From: Helopsaltes ochotensis | Taxonomy: Eukaryota > Chordata > Aves > Passeriformes > Locustellidae | Assembly: GCA_013400155.1 (NCBI GenBank) | Contig: VXBM01000266.1 | Span: 224,775-288,774, forward strand | DNA: 64,000 nucleotides | Reading direction: 5' to 3' | Part shown: positions 12,249-25,303 of the stretch, in pieces | Numbering within the stretch: position 1 is the stretch's first letter | Layout: every line of letters begins with the position of its first letter | Notes under the pieces: generated by a model | Seen by the model: only the letters and a program-made list of their open reading frames with translations | Database searches by the model: none | What the model was told of the DNA's origin: nothing | Translations under genes and position numbers: made by a program

Positions 12249-13170
12249 TATCTAGTTTCCTGTTAGACCAGATATAAGCCTGTTTTTAATTAAAACAAAG
12301 TTCAGGAAAGATTAAATGTTCAACATCAGTCCTCAAACCTCAAGATACCTCCTCTTTACTGCAGCTTTTGGCTTTCCAGGCTTTCATTCTCCCATTCTCT
12401 CCATTCAAGTCACTCCCAAATACCTATGATTCTGCTTTGGTTCTTCTTAAATCTTGGCTTTCACACCAATCTCCAGTTTGCCCACAACTCAAGGATTGCT
12501 GATTTTTATTGGTAAGTTTTTTTAACTAATTTTTCTTCCCTGGTATAATGTTGTTAGCACAGAAATATTTTACATATTAAGAGTTTGGTTTTACAAATCC
12601 AAGGCAGGATGCTGGTGAAACCTTCCACTGTTCTGGGAATGAGTCTACAAATCTCTCTGGAGCCAAGGTCCCCAAGTAATTCAGTTCTGGGACATACCTG
12701 TCATACAGAATTTAGCATCTCTGAACCGAGATGAGGAACTTCTAAAACATAAGACATTTAAAAATTGAAAAAGGATGTGTTTAGGCATGGCACCCTGTGT
12801 GCCCTCAGGTGTTAATATTGATGCATTGTGTCACACCTGGGAGCTATACAGACCTCATGTTACAAGTAGCATCTTAAACATAGTGTCAGCCTCAGATATC
12901 TCATGTGTCAATTAAGCAAAAAAGGGGTTATTGGTTTTAGGATTTGAATGCAGCCTTGATCTTCCAGTTTATTATTTTATCACTATGCGATATTCCTGGT
13001 GTCTGCTTTGGTCAGGAAGATTTACTCAGATTCTAATACACCTCATGGAAAGTGAGTGTTCTCCAGAGAGATGAGAATTTTAGAACTGTGTTTTATTTTC
13101 TGCTTTGACAATACAAAATTTTTAAATTCACAGATATCTGATTTGCAGCTTTCTCTCTTTTCATCTGCAG

Positions 13171-13345
13171 TCACAGAATTATAAAACTATAGAATGGTTT
13201 GAGTTGTAAGGGACCTTACGGATTGTCTAGTTCCAACACTCTTGCCATGAGCTGGGATGCCATTCACTAGGTCAGGTTGCTCAGAGCCCAATCCAGACTG
13301 GACTCGAACACATCTGTGGATAGGGCATCCACAACTTCTCTGATC
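13171..13345 (-). mobile_element. CR1 LINE 3' end, reversed
   Basis: On the plus strand the sequence reads ATAGAATGGTTTGAGTTGTA, then AGGGACCTTACGGATTG, TAGTTCCAACACTCTTGCCA, CACTAGGTCAGGTTGCTCAG and GGCATCCACAACTTCTCTG. This is the reverse complement of the CR1 3' UTR seen at 11020-11206. It is a 5'-truncated copy of about 175 bases pointing to the minus strand. Confidence 0.88.
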
Positions 13346-15238
13346 CAGATAGGTCTTCCTTCTCCCCAGGTGGAAATGCATTTCTGGAAATTCACAGTAT
13401 AAGGTGTTTTGCTACAACAGATCTCACCCACGCCACTTTGGATTTTGGGGCATTTCCTCTCTCAGGTTCTCCCTTCCTGTGCACGGGCCTTTTTTCACCT
13501 CTCCTCATCCCTCCATGCTACAGCATTACCTTCTGTTTGCCCCAGCAGGCTTTGGATGCATTACTACCCATTTTTGAAGCACCTGTCTCATCCCAGCTGC
13601 AATTTGGATGAGCAAAAGTGCATTAGTATGCAGTGTAGTAAGTTCCTGTAGTGTCTGATATTGCAAGTAGCACTTTTTTTGTCTTCTGTCTTTCTGTTAA
13701 GAAGGGTAGCAGTTGAGCAGGGTGAGCTAAATAGTTGTTTGCACTGCAACAACAGGCTGACAGTTATGTAAAATACTTTCATGTGCAATCTCCTCTGATC
13801 CTCTGCTGGTTCAGAGAAGTATTATGGCCAGATTCAGCACGCAGGCTCTTGCAAACTCATTTTCATAAACTGGGGCACTGCTAAGCATAGAGGAGACCAA
13901 GACCAAGGTTGCTCTGTTTCTTCATCCTCAGCATTTACCTTTTCTTTCTGCTTAATCTCCTGTCTTCAGCATCTACAATTTAATCCTGTGGGATAAGCGC
14001 AAGACCTCTTTACCAAAGTGCTTCTACAAATACTGGTGATACAAATCACCTTGCAGAGGCTACTTCGGAGTGACAAGGTCTTCTGGCCAGATCAGTAGGC
14101 GTTGCTTTAGCGTATTATTCTAAAATGGGATTAGTTAAGTAACTCTATAGCCCAATTGAAATGCTGAGCCAAATTCACTTTTCTTAGCTGCCCCCTTCTG
14201 TATACCAATTAAATGGAACTGATTAGGCTTTCAAGTGAGCATTTTCTGAAAGGTGTTCAGGTCAGTTATGGGATCATTCCTGGAATTCAATAGCAAATTA
14301 ATACAATGACCAGCTAACTGTAACTCTCATAGGCAGCAGTGGTACACACACAAATATTCAAGCAGCTTCTGAAAACCAGCCTTTCTGCTGCTTATGGAAG
14401 CAGACACCTATTCTATTGCACAAAGATAATTTACAGTCACAGGGAACAACTATTTTAGAATAGTTGAAGAATAGAATAGTAGAAGAAGGAACAAAAAGAA
14501 GGAACACATATAATCCATTATTATATATAAGAAAAGCAATTGCTTTCATCAAAATATACATATCCAGATGCCTTCATCTTAGCAAATAACTATTTTTCAT
14601 TATGATTACCAGATTAGTTTAATTAGGATTAAAATTAATGCCTGATTTTTATTAATATAGTCTGTTAGAGGACTACCTAGTCAGATAGGAAGTCCTGTTT
14701 CTCACCGTATATGTTGGAAGGATAAACTTTGATGTGTGCTAAAAGTCAGTGAAACCGCACTAATAACATCTTGAAGTATTAATGAATTAAAAAATATCCC
14801 ATGTAAATAATGCTCTTCTATTCATTGCTAATTTTACAATTCTTAATATGATTTTTACCTTTAGATTTATGACTCAAAAAATAGTATTCTTTCTTAAAGA
14901 ATAATCCTGTCAATTTTACCTTTAAAAAGACAGAAAACTACTGTGCAAATTATTATATTTTTATTTAAGTAATTTCTGTTAAATAACAGTGATCTTAATT
15001 CAAACTAACTTCAAACTTCTGGAAGGTCATTCTGCATTTGTAATAGCTGTCCTCACAAAACTAAGCAAACTGTGAACGTTTCATTCAGAAATACTTTGCA
15101 CACTCTTCTCTGCAGTTTGAATTGTCCAGGCAATTAGCTAGACTCTTAGCTAACTTATTCCAAAGTCTTTGTCTGTTATCTGTACGTTTTGTTCCAGTGC
15201 ATTCACTCCAGTGTTATCGTTCATTTTTTCCTACTCAC

Positions 15239-15479
15239 CTCCGAAGTAAGAGCCATCTGTCAGCTTCAGCTCCTTGTTGGACTTGGTGATGACACCAGCA
15301 ACACCATGTTGAATGAAATACATCTTCTTACCCACAGCCCCTTCTCGGATAATATAATCTCCAGGCTGGAACACCTCAAATCTCAGTTTGCTTAGCATGG
15401 CAGTCACAAAATTTGGGTCTGCATTAGCAAAAAGAGGCATTGTAGCCACCAGCTTCCGACAGTTGAAGTTGACAATCTC
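15239..15479 (-). CDS. HCN1: HCN1 exon 6: end of C-linker and CNBD beta-roll
   Basis: This 241-bp exon encodes 80 complete residues, EIVNFNCRKL to TDGSYFG, plus the first base of the next codon. The acceptor is CCATTTAG just above 15479 and the donor is CGGAG|GTGAGT at 15239/15238. Residues about 1-16 close the C-linker, and from MPLFANADPNF onward it is the cAMP-binding domain: helix A, then the beta-roll strands (FEVFQPGDYIIREG, KKMYFIQHGVAGVITK). The exon stops inside the FGE that opens the phosphate-binding cassette, so the residues that contact the cAMP phosphate lie in exon 7, outside the window. Small differences from mammals are SNKELK for SSKEMK. Length and the phase-1 end agree with the family exon as I recall it. 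Confidence 0.97.
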
Positions 15480-17439
15480 CTAAATGGGAAGCAAACATCA
15501 TGATTATGATGGTCAATAAATATGTTCAGTATGATGGGCATTGAAAAAAAGACGTTCTGCTTTCTTAACAAAGAATTTCTTTATGCTCATACTGGACTTT
15601 TCTGTGTCTGTGTGCTTACTTTATAACATATTTTCATCTGTTTTTAGTGAAGTGATTGAAACAAAAGTACTGTCTGACTTGTATTTCTAGGTTTTAAGCT
15701 TGTCTTCTTCTGCTGAATTTTCACATGTTATTTATTATTCCCATTGGAGTTTAGGGGACACTGTGACAGAAAGGTAAAAATTAAGTAGGAGTTACACTGC
15801 TTGATAACCAGATTGGCTGTTGCAATAACTACATTAAGTGATGAAATTATGCAAGCCCTGTGTTTCCAAATATTACACCTGTAACATCTTTCCATTTTGA
15901 ACATATCCAGTGGTAATATAAATATATATTACAGTTAGCTAGTTAAAATCAACAGGAAAATTTCATGCTCACTTTCTAATTAATTTTATAAACACAGAGA
16001 CATACATTTCTGCCCTTTAAAGAGATGTGTATAACATAGACCCCTATATGCAGAAAGCACTACTATTTTCCTAGGGCCTTAAGGATTTCTCCTACCAAGG
16101 AGAAACTGCATTCATATTTACAAAGCACACTATGAGCACATCTACATGAAAAGATTAGTACCATAAAAATCTGCAAATGTCATACCTGCTTTAAATAAAT
16201 AAAACCAAAACAAAACCCTATGATCAATTTATGAAATATTTTCAAGCTCATTCTTGCAAACCTTGCATTGTCTTGGGAAATTAACATGGTCAGTTGCCAT
16301 TACAGATTTAACATTGTATTGAAAAACTGAAACTAATCAGTATTACATACGGAGAGGGGCTCAGGCAGGCAACATCTACTGAGGTAGCAAACCCAACATG
16401 ACAGGAAGAGCAAATATAATAATCTGTATATAAATACAGACAGAGCAAATAAAAGAAAAAATACAGCCAGTAGTCACGTAACTGCTTTGCAAAACTAAAT
16501 GTGTCTTTATTGTCAGTGAAGTAACCCCTAGCATTTCTTACACTAATCTAAGGCTTCAAGATTGATACAAAGGAGACATTCCACCTATCAGTGCTCTCAT
16601 TCCCATGACTGCATTCCTGCTGAAAAGTGTCTCTTTCAACTTCCTGTGTATCTATTATTTAATATATCTCAAATCAGCTCCCTTGCATTTGGGAAAGACT
16701 TGGGAATCCCCCTCTGAAGGGAATCCATTTGCTACTGAAGTAACTAACAGGCAAGTACTTCAAGAGTAAGGAGAGGGAAGAAACAACCACCTCGCCCTGA
16801 GAAATCACATCCTTTCCAAATAAATCTAGCGGCACTTAGAGAAATAAATTGGAACAAAATGTTTCACTAGGCACCCTACAAACTAGTCTCCCATGTAAAA
16901 AAACATGGTAAATTTGACGCAAGACATCCTCTGTTGCCTGAATTCAAAAATTATCTCAAGTAACAGCATGTGAACTGCCAGATAGGTGACATTGAAATCT
17001 GTGAATACTGCTGACTCAGTAGGTCAAGAGGGGTAATGCCAAGATACTCTCTAAGTCTATTCTTTATGAGGCAATAAATATTGTAATGGGATTCCAACTG
17101 TCTGTCTTTCCAAGGAGGAGAAGCTTGTTTTCTTTTCTGTTTAAGCTCCACATTTCTTATTAAAGCTCGAGCCATCACCTCCCTCCCAAAGGAAAGTTAT
17201 TTGCTTCTCCCACTGCTAGTAGTATGGTGGCATCCCATGAGAAGCCCCGGATTACATCCTCCATTCCCTGTGAGATTGCCTCGCTGCAGTCTCCACTGAT
17301 GCTGGCAACAACTATTACTTGTCTTGTCTTGCTTAGGGACGTTTCAGTAGGCTTGCTGCTTGTTTTCTGCTTCTGAAAGTGAATAGCTTGTCTTGCATGC
17401 CCAGGAGGCAGAGAAAAGAAATTACTGAAGAAAGCAAAA

Positions 17440-17660
17440 ATTGACTGGAAATTATATAGAAGCTGGTGGGTGAGCACAGAAAAGGCTGGGAGAGTAGAAA
17501 GTTCACTCCAGTCAAGATTAGGAAGAAAGAGTGAAATAGACTTAGGTGGAGTAGTACTACGAAAGAGAAAATGGGAGGAAAACAAAAAGAAGGAACACAA
17601 AGACCTTGAAAAAAATAAACAGGAAAAAAAGAAGGCAGGAAGATTGACTTAAAAAACAGG
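17440..17660. repeat. Purine-rich (GA-rich) tract
   Basis: The plus strand is dominated by A and G over about 200 bases, with wording such as GGAAGAAAGAG, AAGAAGGAACAC and AAAAAAGAAGGCAGG. It is followed by an A-rich run near 17782-17812. On the minus strand this is a polypyrimidine tract, which explains why all three minus frames stay open here. Confidence 0.7.
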
Positions 17661-20600
17661 CTGAGAATGGAAATTGGTGAAAAGTGAGAACACAGGAACA
17701 CAAAACCTGGAGAACAAGTGTCTGGAGTGAAAGCCGAGAAGGAGGGCAGTAAATATTTTTTTTAAACAAAAGGGAAATTGAAAAAAAAAAAAATAAAAAA
17801 AATTACCCATAACATATTTTTAAAAGTATGCTAGGAGAGATTATGATATACAGAGATGGGAGAATTCAGACCTGGATGACTCCTTTTTGCAGACCCAGTC
17901 CTACCCACCCAAGAGATGAGAATTCATCTCATCTTAGGAATCCCAGCAAAACATACCCTTGAAAGAGGATTTTCACCCTTGGAATCTGGTGTCCTCTTCT
18001 AGCTCAACCTTCTGCCCACTTTTCTCTTGCATTATGTAATCTGTATCTGGATATACCCATGTATACACACACATTATCCTGCTCAGCCTGAGTTGCCTAA
18101 TGAAGGTACCAACATAGCTACAAAACCACCCCGCTGAGGTAATTTCAGCTGTTATTCCTAGTAATGCATTCATTTTGTTGATTAGTTTTCTGTGAAAGTT
18201 TGTGCTAAAGTACAAACTTCCCTTATTTAAGATGTTAGAAGGTGGAAAATTACTGAGGGAGAAAGAAATGTGTCATTTTTAAGTGCTTTGTTTTTCTTTA
18301 AAGTGTTCTTTTATTTAAATATGAGATCATTCAGAGCAAGTAAAATACATTTCCCCGAGTCTTAATCACAGGCAGTTCTGCAATTTCGGGTTCTTGTGTA
18401 TTACTTTAAATATCATCCTGGGGAGAAAGAAACAGTAAAGATTATGAAAGTGTTTTATATAACTCAGAAAGCACTAGGAGAAAAAGTTCTGTGTTTTAAA
18501 AGAGAGGCAACAAAAGAACAAACTTACAAATTAAGAATTGACATTTTGCACAGAGAAAAATGTTTCACTCATATTTTTCTTTTATTTCTTTAGAGCTAGA
18601 CTGGAACCAGACTATGCTGCCTAATATGATATCTTCATTAAATGAGATTTTGTTTCACCTCTACTTGAAGAAAATACCAAATGAAGCTTGAAGAAGGGAT
18701 TAGGAATGCATTATTTAGCTGAAATGGTTAAAGAGCAAGAATGAACCAGACCTATATGGAGCAAGTGTTGATCTATTCCAATTGCTGGTCACTTACACAA
18801 GAATTAAGTCAGAGATCCAATGGTCTGCTTTATGTAAGAGTTTGGTTAGGTAATTACACTGGCTTCTGCTCTTTTGTAGAATATTGGATTTATTACTCAT
18901 CTTGACCTTCCTGCATTTTTTTCAAACTGATGTTAAAGCATCAGATATTATCATTTTGTGTGGGTTCAGTATTTCTTGATGGCTCCTCTGAAGCATCTCA
19001 AGATGTTACAGAAGCAGTCACAAGGCTGTCCCAGCTGTGACTGGAGTTCTCTGACTGCATATCTGAAAGTTTTTGGACCACTTTTCCATAAGACTTTTAG
19101 ATGGACTTTAATGCTTTTAGCTAGACTAACTGGAAAATCTTGTTGCCATAAAAAAGGAAAAGTTCTTGAAAGATGTGTTTGCCTGAAAAGTTCTTTACTT
19201 TTTCTCAGTAATCCAGTTGAGCTAATAAAAGGTACTACTTCTATCTACAAACTATATTTTTCTTATGGGTAGGCCATTTATAAAAATAGCTTAGCTTTGT
19301 TAGGACACTTTTATATACTATTGCAAAAAACTAGTGTATAACTGTAACAGTGCACTTTTTTATCAGAGTATTCCTTTACATTTTCCTTTCAAAGGATGTG
19401 AAACTAAATCAGTCTTAGTTTCCTGATCATTGGAAAGAAGAAATAACTTTACTGAGAAAAATATTTTTTGTCTTAGAAATAAATCACAAATGAAAAATTA
19501 CTGACACATCATTAAGAGAGAACTATAGGAAAAGGCATTATATTTAGGGATTTGGGGTTGTTTGAGCAGGTTATATATATTTAAACCTAGTTTTAAGGAG
19601 CTATATTCTCTATGTGTTTATGATTTCCTGTAATTTTTTAACCCATTGGTCAATTATAGTCAAGTTTGGCAGAAAGGAGGTATCTCACTGATGCTAAGTT
19701 CTCACAGGTTTTATGACAGCAGGCAGTCAGGAGGACTAGGATTAGTACCCCACTGAGGGAATGACTACATCATTATCTAACAACTTGTTAAATGCCAGAA
19801 AATCTACATGTGGCAATGGGATGCAATATTCTTCATTTCTGGTGCGCCTGAAATTGTTCAAATTGCTTTGACACATTCTGTTTAATCATCTCTACAAAGT
19901 GTATGACTTAAAAATAAATTTTGCTCAGAGGCCTTTCATGTAAGTAACAACAACTATGTACATTTTTTCCTCTTTGAATGGGATTGCCATAATTTTCCAT
20001 TTTTCTATGACATTGATCAGTTTCAACATAGAGACTCTGCTTAAATTTTGCTTAGAATATGGTAACTCCTCCATAGTATGTCTAGAACAGGGTCAAGAAA
20101 CTATTTTTTTTTCCTTCAGGACTCGGTATTTTTGTCATTTTGGCACTATAACTGGATATTCCTTGTGTCTGTTTTCGAAAAGGTCCCTGTTTAGCCTCTT
20201 CGGTTATATATTTTAAAGTTCAAGAAAGCTCTGGTCTGAGGTAGCCAACATATCTGACCTATAGACAAAGCAGAAAACCTGAAAAAACCTCTGATCTCTA
20301 AGGCAAAGAGAGTCCATAGGATCTCAATTGCCTTGAAAAAACAGTGACCAGCCTGTCCATTTACATTTTCAAAGCCCTCCAGTTCCCAAGATCCCTAGTA
20401 TACCTGGATAAAGCGTATCCACATGCAGAAAGTTTGTCATCCAGCTGTGAGATAAACTTAGGTAAAATGAAGGAAGGAATACATAGGCTTTGCAGTGAAA
20501 CAATGAATGAAATTCCGAGTCTGCAAGGACTGACAGAACTGAGTTAAAGCAGGTTTTTTTTCTCTCTAGCTCTGTTCAACTCAGATTAAGACAAGTCAAC

Positions 20601-23564
20601 CCTAAACAGAGCATATGGTAGCTGGTATTGCTGTCTTCTAAGAGAAAGCAATCTTTTTCATGCATTTGCAAGCAGGAGGGATAAAGATTTGACCAATTAT
20701 ATTTTCTTGGCTTAGTTGATTAAATGTTAGCCTTCTGCATACTTTTCTGTCATTCCTTTCTTGATTAGAATTTTCTATTCAACTCCCTACATGTATTTTT
20801 TTATACTTCGGTATTATTATTGCATTAAGTTCAAATGCAGACAAAATCATCCTTTTGAGGCAATATGGTTCAAACCAAACCTCCAATAAAGGCATCCTGA
20901 TTAAAGATACCCATCTTTTTCTCAGCCTGTTAATTGATTTAATGGAGCTTAAAAGAAAGCAGTTCTGTGCATCTCAACCTCCTCTTTGAATTGTCCATTA
21001 TATTTAGAAGATTAAAAAAGAGAAAACTAAAGGAAAAATACACTATTTATCCACTCTTTCATTCATCCAACTGCTTTTCCACTTCCTAACTATTTTAAAA
21101 AGGAATTTAGCTTTCGTCTTCTTCAATGTCCTGAAATGTTAAATGTTGCTTAAGTTTGTTTTCCAGCTGGAAAGAGGACAAGAAGCTTTAAAATGATAGC
21201 AGCAATACAGCCAATGTTTTAAGGCAGTATGTAAAAGACAGAGAGTCTAATTTCAAAACCCTGAGAAGTTTTGATAATTCAGGTAAGTACTCAAAGTCTG
21301 GGCCATCTGATCAGTCTCCACTTCTTCAAGGTTTTGCCCTTTGAACTGTTCTGCTGAAAAAATTTTCTCTATGTATGATTTTTGGAAAAAACACCCACAA
21401 TTTATTAGAAGGTAATGTGGAATTCGTGCTGTACCATAACAGCAGTTGCTTAGAGACTGTTCTGTTTTATTACTGAATAAATAAACTGCAATTTGCAAAA
21501 GTATTTAACAATCACTTATTTCAGGTTTCTGCCCCAGACTAACTAAATATCTTCATTCCCATTTGTGTGTGTATATACTGGGGTTCTGTATTTGTTAATC
21601 CTATACAGTATTTTAAAAATAATGTTCTGGGGAGGGGGTATAATTAAGGCTTGAAATCTTTGTTTAGCAGGCATTTTAAATATTGAAGTTGTCCATTATG
21701 CCAATGAGAATACAGATTTAAACATATGTACTTTAAAACTGTAGCAGAAAATGAATCCAAAGACGTGAAGTTGAAAGAATCCTAACCAGCCCGGTTATCC
21801 TGTTGGTATCCATATGATTATCCACGCTTTGTGTTAGTGCATGGAAAAGTGGCATGAAGTAGACTTTGTGTTTTCTTCACAATGAATGAAGTACCTCTCA
21901 TGTTTTTCTAAATATCACTTTCAGTGATTAAGAAAGAGGAGAAAGTTTTGCTAATAATCACAAGACTTTGTCCAGTCTGCTTGCTCACAGGTTAGGCTCT
22001 ACTGCAGCACTGCTGTTCCACAGTCTCCAGTCACCTCCTCCAGCTGGTAATCTGCTGGTTCAGGAAACAATTTTCACTACTATGCATTTGTCCTGGAACT
22101 CCATTTGCCATCACCAATCAATGTGTGGTTCACCTTGTACGTCATCTGTGTGGCAGCTACTGTGTTTTAATACTATATCCTCCAAAAACACCAGTTCAAT
22201 TGCTACTTACAGCTTTGCTCAATGAGTGCTACCTCTTATATCCAATAAAGTTAGTAAGATTTCACCAAAAGAAAAAGGGGTTTGTTTTAGAACAGCGCTG
22301 GAAAGAGTGCTGCTCTTCTCAGGAGAGTGCTCAATTCACCTGATAGCAAGAGATAGTAATTGTGCTTAAGAGAAAGAACAAGAGGAGACAGTGGAGTTTC
22401 ACAAAAGCAGCGTGAGTTACATTTGTGTGAATTATTAGGTAACATATATTGATTGAGGTGCTTTATTGTTTAAAACACACAGTAAGGATGCAGGACAGCC
22501 TGATGAATTTCTCTCACTTGAGAAAGGGAAGGCCGTGAATAGAATAACTCATAGATGAAAGCAGGCAGGAAGAAATCTGTATTTGAAGCTATCAGGGGTG
22601 ACTGGGGGCTAGAACAAAGTTTGAAGCAAAGAACTAGGTCGTGGGAAAACGTAAACATGCCTTAGAAGAAATGGAAAGCTGTGGTTTGGATAAAATTTTT
22701 TGTGTTATTTCTGTTTTGCATTTGTTTGATCAAGATCACAAAGTGAAGCTGTGAATGCTTCCATGAAAAGTTTATTGTGTGCTCTGAAACAGGCAAGGAA
22801 TTCCTTCTGCCACTCCAACTCTCCCTCTTTGTCCTCTCCTTCCTGCCTCTGTCCCCCATGTACTGCAACCCAAATGGCTAAAACTGAGCAAGAACAAAGT
22901 TCTCGAGGGAATGTACTTTATCTACACCCTATGGGTTTGGTTTAGTTGACACAATAGCAACAACAACCAGGAAAACAGTTATTTAAAAATCAGTGGTGAT
23001 TTGTTCACTGAGTTATTTTACAGCCCTTGTGCAGCTCTAGCTGAGAAACACTATTATCTTGTTAATTGCTAGGTTAACACTTACTCTTCCTTATAATGAA
23101 TTAAAAGCCCATTGGTTCACAGGTTCTCTCCATAAATTTATTAAGTGGCTTAAATGAAATCTTACTGATTATACTGGGTAATTCCCAGTTAGCTGAACTT
23201 GAAATATCCACATTGAAAATATGTTTAGCATTTTTAAGTACGTTTCAGTTTGCATCTGATTTGATTTGTAACTATTCAAAGGCCTACTCTATATTATGTG
23301 CAAGAAACATCAAACTCTTAACACTGCCTAACACACAAAATTTAGACATTGTTAGACAATGTATATTCCACATTTTAAAGTGGTAAAAAAGAGCTTTTAT
23401 AATCAATGAGAATTATTTATATTTCTTAGGTAAATATGTGACAGGACCCTGCATGGCTGTATGTGTGTGTGCTAGAATATTTACAATGCCAGCTATAGAG
23501 GTACAAATCTATATATAACAGAAGGATATAAAAAGAAAGATAAGAAGGATGCACAATCCCTTTC

Positions 23565-23800
23565 TAATTCTGAACTCTGCCTTCGTCACTGCTTTGCAAT
23601 GTGAACTGGGACAAGCTAATTGTAATACCATTTGAATTTGCCTTCTAAAGGAAACTACTGACACGGATGCTGGAGTGGGATCAGGTGCAATGGCTCAGTG
23701 ATCTTACGTTGTGAGTAGCAACTTGTAATACAGGTGTAAGAAGCCCATGACCCACATTCAGGTCACTGCACCAGAGCCCAAGCATGCAGAAGTAGAAAAA
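23565..23800 (+). repeat. Possible ancient SINE relic(s)
   Basis: ACTCTGCCTTCGTCACTGCT followed by GTGAACTGGGACAAGCTAATT resembles the core of the old MIR/CORE SINEs (ctctgcca...gtgaccttgggcaagt). About 60 bases later, TGGCTCAGTGATCTTACG resembles a tRNA-type A box, and CCCACATTCAGGTCACTG some 50 bases on resembles a weak B box. The order (core before head) would need two elements. The match is from memory and is weak. Confidence 0.3.
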
Positions 23801-25117
23801 TACTGAAAGTGCTGATTTTAGAGCCATGGCTTACAGTGAAACATGAGGATGATGCTCAGTTGTAAGGGTGAGACACAGAGAGCTGGCTCCGGGAAAGTTA
23901 GCAGGTCATAAAAATGAAGATGAAGTTTCTGGAAATAATTTAATAGAATGTCAGCCAGACAGCCCTCAAGACAGAATTTGCTTGAGAGTACCACTTTGGG
24001 TAATATTGGTAGCTTCAGGGAAAAGATATGAATAAATGGCAAGGGAGTTGTAAAGAGTGGAAAAAATTCTGAGGAGGGCAAATGGTGACAGCAAAAACAG
24101 CCTCAATAGCAAATCATGTGGAGCAAAGAGAAGGCAATCTGGCAGGAGTAGACAATGTGTATTGGCAATAGCAGCTAGAGTAAAAGTAATGCGTCAGACT
24201 TTAAACATCCAGTAGGCAGACACACTAAATAATGGCATGGCACTGAGTAACAAAGAGTCATTTTACAACTAGGGGCCAAATCATGGTCAAGACTTCACAG
24301 ATGAAGGATCCACCAGGATATCCTCAGGATTTTTACATCCGAAAACTCTTGTTCTATAGAATAAGAAACACGGAGAAGAATCAGCTATGTAAATAATAAA
24401 CAAGAAACCAGGGGAGATACCTTCTGTTGTCTGCATTTACTACTGTTGCTCTATTTGCTCTCTGAATGCCATCACTGAGGCCCTATATACTTGTGCTTGT
24501 GCTTCCTCTCCAGCATTGGACATAAATGAAAAGCAAAGGGGCTTGGTGACAGCAGGGCACTCAGGAACTGCCATTAGTATCTGTGCATGAGCCCAGTCAG
24601 CCACAGGATGCAGTGCTTTACATAATTTTAATAGTCTTTTTCAAAACAATTTTAGTTCATCTGCTTGCCCAATTTAAAATACTTTAAACTATTATTAGCA
24701 CTTAATTAAATTATATATTTATATAATTAAATTCCTCACTTAGTGAATTAAACATAGGCTGAAGTTTATTTCCATAAAAATATATATTCCTTTAATTTAG
24801 AAAGTTCTTCAAATTATTTTTAGACTATATCTTAATCTCTACCTTTATGAATAAGTTTATATATACTGATTTTATACCACAGGAGAATCCCTAAACTCCT
24901 TGTAACTACAACTCATTTTAAGGTAAAATATTATAAATATAGTCTGGTGGCATAGGAAATATGTAGAAAACAGTAGACAAAAGAAAAAAACCAGTAGAAA
25001 AAGAGAGACCATATGAGAGTACCTAATGCAATATATGCACTTAGTACTTTGCAGACATATCAACAGAGTTTTACACAGCATTCTTCTCACACAGACATCC
25101 TGGACATGTGTTTGCAT

Positions 25118-25303
25118 GTATTTTTTAGAATACATGTATATTTGTGTGTATGTGTGTGTATATATACACACAGAGATACATACAAATATATATGTACATA
25201 TATATATAACATATATACACATATGCATATATATGCTCTCCCACACATATATTTGTATGTGTACATGGACATACCTGTATGTATACAGATGTACATATTT
25301 GTA
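25118..25303. repeat. TG/TA/CA alternating purine-pyrimidine microsatellite
   Basis: A degenerate alternating tract is built of TG, TA and CA steps (TGTGTGTATATATACACACA and similar). The core at 25138-25190 folds back on itself with imperfect arms of about 24 bases around a TATA centre. Long Tyr/Ile/Cys/His-rich ORFs on both strands across it are translation of the repeat and not genes. Confidence 0.85.

Larger units (their letters stand above)
1..15238 (-). other. HCN1: HCN1 intron 6 (partial)
   Basis: This is the donor-side part of the intron after exon 6, and the intron runs off the left edge. It is AT-rich with no second gene that I can support. It contains a CR1/retroelement tail at 2063-2150, a CR1 scrap at 5317-5424, an A/T hairpin at 5972-5995 and a possible conserved noncoding block around 6600-6790. 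A GC-richer islet lies at 8100-8620 and a pyrimidine-rich tract at 9367-9825. Then come the CR1 with nested LTR (9831-11206), a palindrome at 12229-12248 and a reversed CR1 at 13171-13345. I recognise nothing in the stretches between these. Confidence 0.9.

Noticed and set aside
1..15238. HCN1 exon 7 (phosphate-binding cassette and C helix)
   Set aside because: I searched for the reverse complement of the EEYPMMRRAFETVAIDRL coding region and found no match, so exon 7 should lie left of the window.
17175..17769. Overlapping minus-strand ORFs of 141, 122 and 70 codons
   Set aside because: They lie in all three frames over a purine-rich plus strand, so the minus strand is polypyrimidine and has few stops. 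The peptides are Phe/Ser/Leu-rich with no domain.
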